This document shows positions 44,153 through 56,135 of a stretch of DNA of 64,000 nt, piece by piece. The notes beneath the pieces were generated by a model that saw only the letters and a program-made list of their open reading frames with translations, was not told the DNA's origin and did no database searches. Numbering within the stretch: the stretch's first letter is position 1; each line of letters opens with the position of its first letter. A program made the position numbers and the translations under genes. Source of the DNA: Chaenocephalus aceratus (lineage: Eukaryota > Chordata > Actinopteri > Perciformes > Channichthyidae); contig JAMFTG010000627.1 of the NCBI GenBank assembly GCA_023974075.1, positions 1 through 64,000 on the forward strand. The letters run 5' to 3'.

Positions 44153-44941
44153 TTTCCATCGGAAAATGAGGTCATTGCAGCTCTTAAGGCGGCCCAAGAA
44201 ACGCTAGCTGCATCCAACTTAAAGCTGCACAAGATAGCTTCTAACATCATCGAAGTGATGAAAGCCTTTCCAAAAGAGGATCTTGCAAAAGGCTTAAAAG
44301 ACCTCAATCTTGGAGCAGACTTTCCACTCATGTTACGAAGACTAGGAATAAGCTGGGACGTTACATCTGACGAGTTCACCTTCCAGGTGTCCAGGGCAGA
44401 GAAACATTACACTCGCAGAGGGGTGTTATCGACCAAAAATAGCCTCTACGACCCGCTTGGTTTTGCAGCTCCAGTCAGCATTAAAGGTAGAGCCCTGCTA
44501 AGAGAGCTTACAACGGAGGCCTGCAAGTGGGATGAACCCCTTCCTGAAAAGAAGCTTACAGACTGGTGTGAGTGGAAAGACTATATCAAAGATCTGGAAC
44601 ACGTCCGCATTCCAAGGACATACACTGCCATCCCCCTGAGCAGTTCAACACACAGGGAGCTTTGCATTTTCTGTGACGCCTCTACAAAAGCCATAGCAGC
44701 TGTAGCCTACATTAAAGTATCAGATGCAGAAGGCAAAAGTAAACTTGGATTTCTGTTCGACAAGGCTAAGCTTGCGCCGCAACCAGAGGTGACAATCCCC
44801 AGACTCAAACTTTGTGGGGCTGTTTTGGCGGTGGAAATTGCAGACATGCTTTCAGAGGAGATGGATGTCCAGTTTCATTCTCTGCAGTTCTTCACCAACA
44901 GTAAAGTTGCAATGAATCCAGAAGATTCTATGTCTACGTAA
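44153..44941 (+). pseudogene. BEL/Pao reverse transcriptase thumb and RNase H
   Basis: Reading through the stop at 44150, the same frame continues with 'PLMLRRLGISWDVTSDEF' and 'LSTKNSLYDPLGFAAPVSIK', highly conserved in BEL/Pao polymerases. An RNase H-like region follows ('LCIFCDASTKAIAAVAYIK', 'TIPRLKLCGAVLAVEIADM'). A stop after 'NPEDSMST' ends it. Apart from the two stops it is well preserved. Confidence 0.85.
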
Positions 44942-46724
44942 GCAACCGTGTGCAGAGAATCAGAAAATCATCCCTACCAGAACAATGGAGCTATGTTCCC
45001 ACAGACGCAAACCCGGCCGACATTGGTTCCAGGTCTATTCCTGCAAACGCCTTGATGTCCAGCATGTGGCTAAAGGGTCCAGACTTCCTGTTGAAGCCAA
45101 AACAGAAGGAGGGAGATACCGAACCATCCTTTGACCTGGTGAACCCAGAGTCTGACCCTGAAATCCGTCCTCCCGTGACGTCTTGTGCCACTCGGGTTGT
45201 GGAGTCTCCCTTGGATCCGAGTCGTTTCAAATCATTCTCAACCTGGAGATCACTTGTGAGAACTATAGCAAGGCTGATCCACATAGCCAGGTCTTTCAAG
45301 CAAGAAAGAAATAAGAGCACATGTCAGGGTTGGCACATATGCTCTCTGCCCAGAAGATCTCGCCAGTGCCAAGGAAATCATCATACGCAGTCTTCAATGC
45401 AAGGCCTTCCCCGAAGTGTTTGCATGCATACAAGCAGGAAAAGAGACCCCCAAACAGAGCCATCTCACAAGGTTGTCTCCTTACCTGGACGATGCAGGTT
45501 GCCCAGAGTCGGCGGTCGTTTGTCAAAAGCTGATATTGTAAGTGACGAGAGAAACCCACTCATCATTCCTCATGGTCAACACCTGACTACTCTACTTATC
45601 AGACACTACCACCAACAAGTCCAGCATCAAGGGCGCCACTTCACAGAGGGTGCGGTGAGGTCAGCTGGCCTATGGGTTATTGGCGGAAAGCGGAGTATAA
45701 TTCCATAATTCACAGCTGTGTGACCTGTCGCAAGCTTCGATGGAAAACCGAAACACAGAAGATGGCTGACCTTCCCACGGAGCACCTAAGCACCAGCCCA
45801 CCATTCTCCTACGTTGGAGTAGATGTTTTCGGGCCTTGGACAGTAACTGCTCGACGTACTCGTGGAGGCTGCGCCAACAGTAAACGGTGGGCAGTCATTT
45901 TTCGCTGTATGCGTGTCAGAGCCATACACATTGAAGTGATCGAGTCAATGGAGTCTTCCAGTTTCATCAACGCGTTGCGGCGATTCATCTCCATCCGCGG
46001 CCCAGAAAAGCAGTTGAGGTCTGACTGTGAGACCAACTTCCTGGGCGCATGTAAAGAGCTTGGTATCGACTCAAGACACTGCAAGACTTCTTGAGTGACA
46101 AAGGATGCATATGGGTGTTTAAACCCACCTCACGCTTCACACGTGGGTGGTAGCTGGGAGAGCATGATCGGCGTGACCAGACGTATACTCGACTCAATGC
46201 TTATGGGCATTTCATCCCGGCAGCTGACCCATGAAGCACTATCCACTTTCTTGGCAGAGGTGACAGCCATTGTGAACACAAGACCTCTCATCCCAGTGTC
46301 CACCGACCCAAGCTTTCCTATCATCTTAACACCAGCTACCCTCCTAACCCAGAAGGTTGGCATTCCATCAATACCTCCTGGTGACTTCAAAGACAGTGAC
46401 CTCTACAAACGCCAGTGGAAGCAGGTGCAACATCTCACATATGCTTTCTGGCATCGTTGACAAAACTAATACCTCTCAACCCTACAAGGCTGAAGGAAAT
46501 GGCAATCGGAGAGACCTAACCTGCAAGAAGGGGACCTCGTGCTGCTGAAGGACAGTCAGGTCCATCGGAATCAATGGCCAATGGGCAATGGGCATGGTGG
46601 TCAAAACCTTCCCCAGCCACAACGGAAAGGTCAGGAAGATAGAATTCAAGGTTGCCTCTGGAGGAACATGCAAGGTTTTCTTGAGGCCCATAACGGACAC
46701 TGTCCTCCTCCTTCCAAACACTAA
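44942..46724 (+). pseudogene. BEL/Pao integrase region, several broken frames
   Basis: 44950-45708 begins with 'WSYVPTDANPADIGSRSIPA', the motif between RNase H and integrase. 45500-45740 gives the zinc-binding part ('LLIRHYHQQVQHQG', then 'HSCVTCRKLRWKTETQKMAD' at 45708). 45672-46094 holds the catalytic core ('FSYVGVDVFGPWTV', 'VRAIHIEVIESM', 'LRSDCETNFLGACKEL') with two acidic residues. 46095-46460 continues with 'PPHASHVGGSWESMIGVTRR', including the third Glu. The remainder to 46724 is the C-terminal tail in other frames. Integrase inserts the cDNA; this copy has at least three frame breaks. Confidence 0.83.
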
Positions 46725-46782
46725 TGATTGAACAATCAAAAGAAAATGTAATTGTGACATCTCATAGATGTCAAGCGGGGAG

Positions 46783-47374
46783 TGTGCTGTCTAAGACGCT
46801 GTCTTACTCCAGCCAGCAGGTGGTGCTGTTGCTTTTTGTTAATTCTTCTTTTGTTAGTACCAGCCAATGGGAAAGACTTACATTAAAAACACAGGAAGTG
46901 ATACCCACATGTGAGTCGTGGTTGAAAGGGACAGAGAGGAGAAATATCATTGTTTGAATCTGCATCCATCCTTCTTTGCTATGTTGTTGAAACATTGCTT
47001 GTAAGTATTTTTGGCTTTCGTACGTATTCTTAAGAGGATATCAACGATTATTTTGAGGTTTCAATGTTTATGTAGATTGCTATTCATTGATGTTTGATGT
47101 ATGGTTAGCACATGATTTGTAGTGTGTATACACAGCACTTTTGCATGTAAACATTTGATATGCATATTTTGTGATGTTTGTGATGTAATTAACCGTTGTA
47201 TTATATATTTCTGCATCACAGCTAAGTGTCTAATTGCAATGTATATTGTGTTTCTTTCAGTTTTACTCTGTTGACTTGTGGATGTAAACATCTTAAAGAA
47301 GATACACGCTTGCCACTTGTCAAGGAGTTATATGTCTGCATATCTATACTCATAACGACAGTGAGGGCAGAACA
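46783..47374 (+). repeat. BEL/Pao 3' LTR (592 bp)
   Basis: Starts TGTGCTGTCT after the purine tract AAGCGGGGAG and ends GCAGAACA before the duplication CAGAG. It matches the 5' LTR except for the 831-bp block at 39905-40735 and small indels, for example 'tgcatatctatact' near 47336-47350 here only. Confidence 0.92.
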
Positions 47375-47486
47375 CAGAGTATCCTACACTCTGGTACTTC
47401 TACTTTTACTCAAGTACAAGACCTGAGTACTTCTACTTTTACTCAAGTACAAGATCTGAGTACTTCTACTTTTACTGTCGCTACTT

Positions 47487-47541
47487 CTGTGTGTGTGTGT
47501 GTGTGCGTGTGCGTGCGCGTGCGTGTGTGTGTGTGTGTGTA
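47487..47541 (+). repeat. (GT)n microsatellite
   Basis: An imperfect GT run of about 54 bp with GC interruptions, directly following the 'acttctacttttact' repeat units. It is a simple-sequence repeat with no other signal. Confidence 0.9.
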
Positions 47542-47644
47542 AAGCAGTGCTGTCTGCTTATTTAAAATGTAGGCTAGGCCTAATCAGAATATTTTCAAGT
47601 CCAGATTCAATGTTGTTTGCATAAATAAGCTATATTTTTCGTTT

Positions 47645-47645
<1 letters not shown>

Positions 47646-47701
<56 letters not shown>
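47646..47701. repeat. (GA)n microsatellite, left part
   Basis: A pure GA run of about 55 bp. A second GA run at 50171-50265 lies directly beyond the 3' end of the intervening LINE, so both are probably halves of one microsatellite opened by the insertion. Confidence 0.9.
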
Positions 47702-47704
<3 letters not shown>

Positions 47705-47991
47705 TTTGACCAAGAATGCAAGACCATCAGAAAAGACCTAAGAAAAATAGCAAATGAAAAACATCGGCAACCAAACAACCCAGCCTTACGCATTAGATAC
47801 AATGACGTCTTAAACAAATATAAATGTACAATAAGGAACAAAAAACAAAATTATACCCACATGAAACTTGAGGATATTGAGAAAGCCATTGATCAAAATC
47901 AATTCTGGGATCTGTGGAACAACTTCAACACAAAACAACCACAAGCATTACCCATCCAAAACGGTGACATCTGGAGAGAACATTTGAAAGT

Positions 47992-49152
47992 TTGTACAAA
48001 GACATACCAATAAATCTAATAAATTCAAATCAGTGTATTACAAAAGAGAAACTCCAAACATTAGAAGAAACTATTAAAGACAACCAAAACCCTCTTGATT
48101 TCCCAATGACTTGGGAAGAATTGACCACACAGACACAATCTCTCCGGCCAAGGAAAGCTTGTGGCCCAGACAACATTAAAAACGAAATGCTCCGATGCAG
48201 CACCCCAGAGATGCAGGGTACAGTGTTAAAGCTGTTCAATATCGTATTGCAGTCAGGATGTTTTCCTGACATCTGGTGCAAAGGGCTCATTTCCCCCATT
48301 CATAAGAGTGGAGACAAATCAGACCCTAATAACTACCGTGGCGTCTGTGTCAGCAGCTGTCTGGGGAAATTATTCTGTAGCATTCTAAATAAAAGAATAC
48401 AAGATTTCCTTAACCAACAATCCATCTTGAGTCAAAATCAAATTGGCTTCCTTCCAAAACACTGCACCACCGACCATGTGTATACCCTTCACACTTTAGT
48501 TAACAAACATGTACACCAGACACCAAATGGTAAGATATTCACTTGTTTCATTGATTTCAAAAAAGCTTTGGACTCTATTTGGCACGAAGGGCTCTATTAT
48601 AGACTTCTACATTGTGGTATAGGGGGCAAAATGTACGATCTGGTTAAATCAATGTATTTAGAGAAGAAATGTGCTGTTAAAATTGGAGACAAACAAACTG
48701 AATTCTTCACCCAGAGAAGAGGCGTTCGTCAGGGTTGCAATTTAAGTCCCACTTTATTTAATATATATATAAATGAACTTGCTGTTCAGTTGGATCACTG
48801 TGCTGCTCCTGGCCTCTCCCTCCTAGATAGAGAGGTGAAGTGTCTGCTTTATGCTGATGACCTTGTTCTGCTGTCTCCTACTGAACAAGGACTCCAACAG
48901 CAGCTGGACATAGTAGACCAGTACTGTAAGGACTGGGCCCTGGCAGTCAATATGAAGAAAACTAATGTCATGGTTTTCCAAAAACGCCCCAGATGTCAGG
49001 AGAACAAATACCAGTTTACCATAAACAATCATATCATGGAACATAGTATGAGTTACACCTACCTCGGTTTAACCATAACAGCATCGGGAAGTTTCAACAT
49101 GGCAGTGAATGCACTCAAAGAAAAAAGCCAGAAGAGCTCTAAATGCAATTAA
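47992..49152 (+). pseudogene. LINE reverse transcriptase (non-L2 type)
   Basis: The frame gives 'LRPRKACGPDNIKNEMLR', 'NNYRGVCVSSCLGKLF', 'SQNQIGFLPKHCTTDHVYTL', 'FTCFIDFKKALDSIWHEGL', 'RGVRQGCNLSPTLFNIYINE' and the catalytic 'CLLYADDLVLLSPTEQGL'. 'YTYLGLTITASG' comes near the end. Coding similarity also extends upstream to 47702 in another frame ('WFDQECKTIRKDLRKIANEK'), joined by a frameshift near 47975. It ends by a frameshift near 49130 and continues in 49109-49375. Confidence 0.85.
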
Positions 49153-49947
49153 GAGAACATTTTATAATGTCCAAATTCCAGTTAAAATCTGGCTCAAAAT
49201 CTTTGATAGTGTGATCCAGCCCATTGCGCTGTACGGTAGTGAAGTATGGGGTCCACTCAGTCACCAGAGCTATGCCCGCTGGGACAAACATCCATCAGAG
49301 TCTTTACATGCAGAATTCTGCAGATACATTTTACGTGTTCAGAGAAAAACACCAACAAATGCATGTAGAGCATAATTAGGCAGATACCCACTGATCATCA
49401 ACACTCAGAAGAGAGCACTAACATTCTTTAACCACCTTAGATCCAGCCCCCGAGACACCCTCCACTCTAAAGCCCTCCAGAGCCAAGAGCTGTAAAGACA
49501 AGCACAATGTAAAGACAACTATTTACAACATTGGGAAGACGAGACGAGAAGCCAAAGCAGATTAGAATGTTACCTGGCTCTAAACAGAGAGTACGAGCTT
49601 GCAGAATATCTCTCTACTGTCAGAGATAGAAAGCAGAGACAGATCCTAACCAAGTACAGGCTCAGTGACCACAGACTGGCAATCGAAACAGGAAGACTCA
49701 AAAGATCCTGGCAACCAAAAGAGAACAGAATATGTGGTCACTGTACGACAGGTGAGACCGAGACAGAGATGCACTTCCTCCTGAAGTGCCAAACATTCAA
49801 CGAAGTGAGGAGCGTTTACTGGAACAAGTTGAACTCTGTGATCCCAGGTTTCAAGGAGGTTGATGACCTCTCAAGACTGAGAGTACTCCTAGGAGAGGAG
49901 ACAAGGCACACCTTGCTGCCCAATATGTATACACATGCCACAACCTG
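49109..49947 (+). pseudogene. LINE C-terminal region with Cys/His cluster
   Basis: 49109-49375 continues the polymerase with 'IKRTFYNVQIPVKIWLKIFD' and 'IALYGSEVWGPL'. After stops at 49373 and 49492 the sequence resumes in frame with 'ICGHCTTGETETEMHFLLKC' near 49730-49790, a C-X2-C...H...C cluster found at the end of some LINE ORF2 proteins. The frame ends at 49947 ('THATT' then stop). Confidence 0.75.
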
Positions 49948-49960
49948 AGGGACAGTGAAT

Positions 49961-49961
<1 letters not shown>

Positions 49962-50041
<80 letters not shown>
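49962..50041 (+). repeat. (CA)n microsatellite in the LINE 3' UTR
   Basis: Forty uninterrupted CA units directly after the LINE stop region. Long open Cys-Val frames across it are artefacts of the repeat. Confidence 0.95.
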
Positions 50042-50044
<3 letters not shown>

Positions 50045-50164
50045 TTGAAATGTAATGTAAACATTTGAAATGTATGTTAATGTTGTTAATTATTTTGTAT
50101 TGTGATGCTTTGGCAACATTGTTTAATTTAACTTTCATGCCAATAAAGCCCCTTTGAATTGAAT

Positions 50165-50744
<580 letters not shown>

Positions 50745-51083
50745 TATAATGATTGATCATGAAAGTGTTCTCAAAGCTGGTGAAGGTGCAGCTAGTCTGA
50801 AGTACTTTGTAGACTGCAGGGTAGCTGGTGGATTTACTCCAGGTGGAACTAAAGTCTGATTCAACACTTGATTATATTTCACATCATTCATCCACATCTG
50901 TGAAGTAACTAAAGGTATTAATACATGTAGTGGAGAGAAAGTACACCATGTACCTCCAAATTGTAGTGGAGTAAGAGTACAAAGTAGCATGAAATGTAAA
51001 GTATCAAGGAAAGTACAAGTACCCTCAAAATTGTACTTAAGTACAGTACTTGAGTAAATCTATAGTTACTTCCCACCTCTGAT
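50745..51083 (-). repeat. fish dispersed repeat of the 'acttgagtaa' type, inverted copy
   Basis: Reverse complement of 39123-39440, about 85-90% similar by eye. It ends on the right with 'acttcccacctctg', a terminus common to this repeat family. With the copy around the BEL/Pao element it forms a widely spaced inverted pair. Confidence 0.75.
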
Positions 51084-51483
51084 CCTAAGTGCTGCACTGT
51101 CTCAGTATTCCCTGTTTGACATGAACAGGGCTCTGTGGGTTTCAGCAGCCTTTCGCAGTCCTTGTCAGCGCTGCTTAAGGTCAGCTGCGTGAGTCGTCGT
51201 CGACACAGTATCCACTCACCTGTAACATCAGGCAGACCTTCAGATGCTGTCAGACGGAGCTCTGGGGAGCAGGATGTTGATAAGGTGGCTGGAGGACCAA
51301 CATGGAGACACAGTTTAGAGCTACATCCTGTTCCCTGCTCCAGTCCTCAGCTGCTGAAACATTACCAGGAGAGGAAACCTGCATTTCTTGCAATACCTTA
51401 TTTTTTTTAGGGTGGTTAAGAAAGTCAATATCAGATATAGATTGATACATGGGTGCCACTTTGTTAGAACAAGTATTTGTGGC
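51084..51483. other. intron without recognised features
   Basis: About 400 bp. A frame of about 90 codons at 51135 has no domain. Nothing else recognised. Confidence 0.5.
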
Positions 51484-52100
51484 ATAGATTTACATTGTTC
51501 AATGTTCCAAACTCACATTGGTTTCTCAAACAGCATCTCTGTATAGCATGTGTATTCACTCTCTGTCCTAAACGGCTTGTTGGAGCTCCTTCCCCCCCAC
51601 CCCGTGAGCCGAGTGGCCGTCGGCGAGGCAGCGAGACACAGCAAAATCCAGCCCGAAACACACACACACACACACACCCGCAGCCTGGCTGGGAGTTTGT
51701 GTGTGGGCCCAGGCTGAGTTCCGCGGTGTCTCGCTGCCTCGCCGACCCCACACCAGTGAGCCAGCTCACAATGTCCTGCTCCTCGCAGCAGCGAGCCTCG
51801 CAACGTCCCGCCGAGTGTGTGTGTGTGAGGAAGTCCGCGGATTGGTCCAAATGTAACGGCTCCGCGGACGTAACGTCACTATACCCAAATACGTCACTGT
51901 ACCCAAGAAGTAAAAAATAGAAAAAGAGAAATGTCCAAGGAGGCGTTCTGGGGCAGCAGACAGGTCTTCTCTGTGTTAGAGTTGCACTCGCTACAGGGTG
52001 TACTTTGAGGCGTTGAGACTCTGCAGAGCGTTCACATGCAGAACAAGCTACATAACACACACGGGGTAATAACCAGGAAAGCATGACATGGGACCTTTAA
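51484..52100 (-). mobile_element. TTAA-flanked MITE, copy 1 (left end lost)
   Basis: 51484-51650 matches 63310-63540 ('aacggcttgttggagctcct', 'ctcaaacagcatctc'). The right end reads 'gcatgacatgggaccttTAA', the inverted form of the 'TTAAAGGgcccatggcatg' left end of the copy at 63243. TTAA at the edge suggests a piggyBac-type or other TTAA-targeting element. No transposase is seen; open frames on both strands are not conserved between the copies. Confidence 0.6.
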
Positions 52101-53736
52101 AAAAACAACTGCGTTAACCCCCCCCCCCCCGGCAAACACTACATAAATACACTACAGTATATATGCTTACAGATCTGTTTTTGACAATAATTCTGTAACT
52201 ATGCTACGCTGCTGCAAAGCAGGAGCAACAATTGATTGACTATTCTCTATTCAATTATTATTAATATTAAACGTGTGTTACCAGAAATACACCCAGAAAG
52301 TGAGAACAGTCCTCCAGATTGGACATATTTTCTTGTGCAAATGAACAAAGTGTACAATTCTGTGTGCACGCTATTATCAGATCATTTTAACAAATGATCC
52401 TAATGCCAAGTGGTGGGGACAACATTGTCCATTTCCAAAAGTGGTAGATAAATATAGTATATAACAAGTGTTTATTCAAGTCTAAACTCAAAGCTGTTCA
52501 TTGTGTTGGTCAGTTATTCCCTGCTCTGGGACTCTCAGACAGAATGGGTGTGGCTCTGCTATTGATGGCTGTCCTCGGGCTAACACTTTTAGCAGCATCA
52601 CTGCTAATGGGTTTCTGTAGCCGGCTCTGAGGCAGCCTCACCCCGACACCGGCTAATGCACTGACATGCTCAGCAGCACCCTCCCCCCAGCCCACAGTAC
52701 ATTATGACAGATGATTCCACCTCCTATTATACTCCCACCCTGCCTGCGCCTAGTCTTTGTAGTGAAGTACACTGCACAATTGGGTTTTATCTGTATTAAA
52801 CAAACAGATGGAAAATAGTTCCACTGTTGAATGAGCCGTGTGGGGAGAGAACATTGATATGTATAGAGAGTCTGTGAGCGTCTCTGAGTGGCCATTCACC
52901 ACTTTTCCACCATAGCACTTTGTATTATAGCTGCTGCCGGGTGGAATCAATACATGGGCTACACAGGTTGCTATGTCAGACTATCACAAATAAAATCCTA
53001 ATAAAAAATACTCTGGTAAATTGTACCACAATCATGTGATAACAACAAGTAGTCAAGAGAGTCACCTGGGCTTTGGTTGCTATGCTACCATCGGCCATCT
53101 AATACCAGAGAAACTTTAACGGCATAATGTTGCCAAACAGTGTCGGGCTCTGGGAGGTGGAGACACAATGGGGCATGACAAGCACAAGCACGGAGCTCGA
53201 ACTGGGGTTTGTGAGTCTGTGATGATCAGTACACATTTTGTCTCACTCTTAATCCATCGTCACCATTCATCTTGTGTTGATGTAGCTAGTAAAACATCAA
53301 ACCTGCATCAGGTTTATAATCTGATATGAGCTGAGAATAAATGAATTAACTATGAATGTCTTACATCTCGTCTGATTGCATCATTATGGAAGGAAAGTGT
53401 CCATGTCCTTTACTCTTTGCCGACAAGCCCTGAACACTGCATTACATTCATCATGCAACCCTACACGTTGGATGATTGTGTGATGAACCAGGTCATATTA
53501 GCCCATCTGTCTTCATTGTGTTGAAGCGTTGTTGCTCCCTGTTTGCACTGTGGGTCTTTCAGTGGAACCACTCTGACAGGGGTTGCATTGTTAAACGTTT
53601 AAAAATAGCTCTTTGGGGAGCAGAGATGGATGGAGAGGCCACGCAGGGCTGAGCCTCGTTGTGTCTTTGTAGAAACGTAAATGAGTAGCCTACCATGATC
53701 ATTGCAAGCAATGGGATAGTTTGGGAACACAGAGCT
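52101..53736. other. intron without recognised features
   Basis: About 1.6 kb of ordinary intron. A poly-C run lies at 52120-52130. No element or gene is recognised. Confidence 0.5.
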
Positions 53737-53905
53737 CAGCAAATCCATAAATGCCAATGAGAAATGAACACACACAACATGTATATGAACCAGACAATTT
53801 ACAGGATTATAATGAACCCAGTGCCACGACAATAATCAGAGTGAGTGCACACTGCAAAGAATGATGCAAACACTAAAACAGTAGAAGACAATCCCAATCT
53901 TGTTT
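53737..53905 (+). repeat. diverged direct repeat, copy 1
   Basis: Shares with 55026-55205 an ordered series of blocks: 'cagcaaatccat', 'atgagaaatgaac', 'ccagacaattt', 'aacaatcagagtg'-like, 'aagaatgatgcaaacacta' and 'agtagaag/aatagaag'. The blocks are separated by small indels. The spacing is about 1.3 kb. It is an old local duplication or two copies of an old repeat. Confidence 0.7.
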
Positions 53906-55025
53906 TCCACAATTTGACAGCAGAGTTTTGGAGGATGGCAAATCGTAAAATCCCAAGTTACCCACGAGCTGACCAAATCCATAATTCATACACCTCTGTG
54001 GTGCTGGTTCAGTTCAGTTCAGTGGGAGTGCTGAATTCACCCAGTGTGTTATCAAATCAAATTTTATTTCTATAGCACATTTAAAAGCGATTTTCGGTCG
54101 AGCCAAAGTGCTGCACATGCAGATAATAATAATAATTAATAATTCCTTACATTTCTTATAGCGCTTTTCCAGTACTCAAAGCGCGTTATAATCTGCAGAG
54201 ATGGATTGTTAGTTAATATTTTAGTGTATAGTATATGCTAGTTATAACTGAATGTAATCAAGGCAGCACATCTTGCATAAGTTACCACAAATGTGTCCCG
54301 TGAACATGTCAGGGTACGCATGACAGAAGTCTGCAGCGGCTGAGGGTGGACATGTGGAGTCATTCTCCAAAGAGACAGCAATGTTAGTGAGAGTTGAAGT
54401 ATAGTCACCCTCAACATTTGGAATAATCCTGTGTGGAAATGAATCATAAAAGAGAGGCAATCTAATCCAGCTGCAGCCTCTCCACCAGAGACCATCATCC
54501 TTGTATCTTGGAAACAAGATGTTTGGGTCAGTATGACATTTCATCATCAATAACGCTGCTGGCTAAACCCGCCCTTTGTAGCTGCTTTAGGTCAGGTTAG
54601 TCAATCGGTCAGGGCATAGGAGCTGAACCAATTAAGTATCCAGTACCTACATTTCTTACATCCCATGTCAATTTAAATCAGGACTCAACATGTACAACAT
54701 ATTGTTGCCTTTGGGTAAGTGATATATAGTTCTTGTCTCATTCTCACCAGCTCTTTAACGGGCTCTGTCTGCTGGTTTCATCCTAAGAGTCTGGGTTTGC
54801 TAAGGGCAAAGGGTGTGTGTCTGAGCATGTGCTCGGAAACAGCTTTAAAACAGGATTTGCGCTGGTTTCTTCACTGATGCATTTTTTGTTTGTATTTTCC
54901 CTGCCACATGGTATTGAAGCAGTTTACCCTCGAATCAAGCAAATAATACATCTATTGTGTGGAAGGAGTAATTACACTGCTTCTTATTTCAATAGAGATA
55001 ATGAGACGATTCCTTACCCGAGGAA
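53906..55025. repeat. intron with LINE 3'-tail fragments
   Basis: 54052-54115 ('caaatcaaattttatttcta', 'tatagcacatttaaaagc') and 54125-54195 ('ataataataataattaataa', 'cttatagcgcttttccagta') look like minus-strand 3' ends of two different fish LINE/SINE families placed side by side. The rest has no recognised feature. Confidence 0.55.
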
Positions 55026-55205
55026 ACAATCAGCAAATCCATGGATGCAAAATGAGAAATGAACCCACACACGAATGATGGGAAGGCATCACAATGGATT
55101 TGAGTAAATTAGCGCATCACCAGACAATTTCCAGCAATCTAATAAACCCTGCCAAAACAATCAGAGTGCCCGTTGTAAAGAATGATGCAAACACTAATAG
55201 AATAG
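55026..55205 (+). repeat. diverged direct repeat, copy 2
   Basis: Second copy of the block series at 53737-53905, same order and orientation, with 'aagaatgatgcaaacactaa' the best preserved stretch (55176-55197). Confidence 0.7.
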
Positions 55206-56135
55206 AAGGCCTTCGGGCAGGGCGGGGTCACCATGGAGAACATGAGCCTCGTGTTGTGACTGCTGCTTCTGTCATTACTGATTCAACAGCAAACCACACA
55301 CACGCTCCGCTCTGCTCCAAACCAAAACCAGTACCAAAGGATCACTTCACTCCCATCAGAGGTGTGGGAGCACTTCTGTTTACAGCCTGCTCTGTTATGG
55401 GACTGCTTCATTGGAGTGCCCGCCAATTCAAGTTCATATCAGACCATAGAGTTTTCCAGACTGGTGTTCGCTGTTTGTCGCTTTGCTATTTCAATATGGA
55501 GCTAGTAGCGCCGTTGTATAACAGTATGTTTCTTTTTTTTGTGACCACATTTTTACTGTTTTTCTAGTCGCCCTTACAAATATATAATATATATATATAC
55601 AACATTTATAACTACTGAAAGGGTGCGTTGTTTTTAAGTTTAATACACATGTCCATTCACGCTGACCTAATACACATGTTTCACATGAAATGCAAAGTAA
55701 GATGCAACAGAACCAAGCAAAACATTGTATTCACACATGAAGACAATTGGGACTCAAAGTAATGACTGTTTAGTATGACTGATACACATATTTAAACATA
55801 AAAGCTTTTCTCAGACATAAATGAAAGACTTGGTAAGACATACTGGTACTCAGACTGGAAAGGCTTTGTGTATATCCTTGAGCAAGCATCCAAGCAGTCC
55901 ATCAGGGTGAGCAGAGCCAAGCCAAGATGACCATTCAAGAACCTTGAGGTGTTCCTCCGACTAACTCTCTGCACGGTTTCCTCTCAGTCTACGGACATGT
56001 CCTTTCGACCAAGCTCTTTCATTATGTTGGGTATGACTGCCAGTCTGGGGGTTCACCAACCACCTGCTGTGGTTTATGGTGTAGTGGTTGTACCCCTTGT
56101 TACTCAGCACTCTCCTGTATGCCCTCCACTCATCA
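55206..56135. other. intron without recognised features
   Basis: About 900 bp of ordinary intron with a short TA run at 55582-55599. Open frames here (for example 55094-55567) show no domain. Confidence 0.5.

Larger units (their letters stand above)
39568..47379 (+). mobile_element. BEL/Pao LTR retrotransposon, nearly full length
   Basis: Two direct LTRs (39573-40971 and 46783-47374) flank gag and pol on the + strand. An exact 5-bp duplication CAGAG lies at 39568-39572 and 47375-47379. LTRs start TGTGCTGTCT and end GCAGAACA. The domain order is Gag coiled coil, zinc knuckles, protease, reverse transcriptase, RNase H, integrase, typical of BEL/Pao. A purine tract AAGCGGGGAG precedes the 3' LTR. 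I found no clear TGG primer-binding site after the 5' LTR. Several frameshifts and one stop after the YVDD box make it inactive, though frames are long. Confidence 0.93.

Noticed and set aside
49816..50138. Long Cys-Val repeat frames
   Set aside because: They are translations of a (CA)n microsatellite.
51464..52084. 206-codon open frame on the minus strand and overlapping 147-codon frame on the plus strand
   Set aside because: Both lie in a MITE, read through a CA/GT run, show no domain and are not kept in the second copy.
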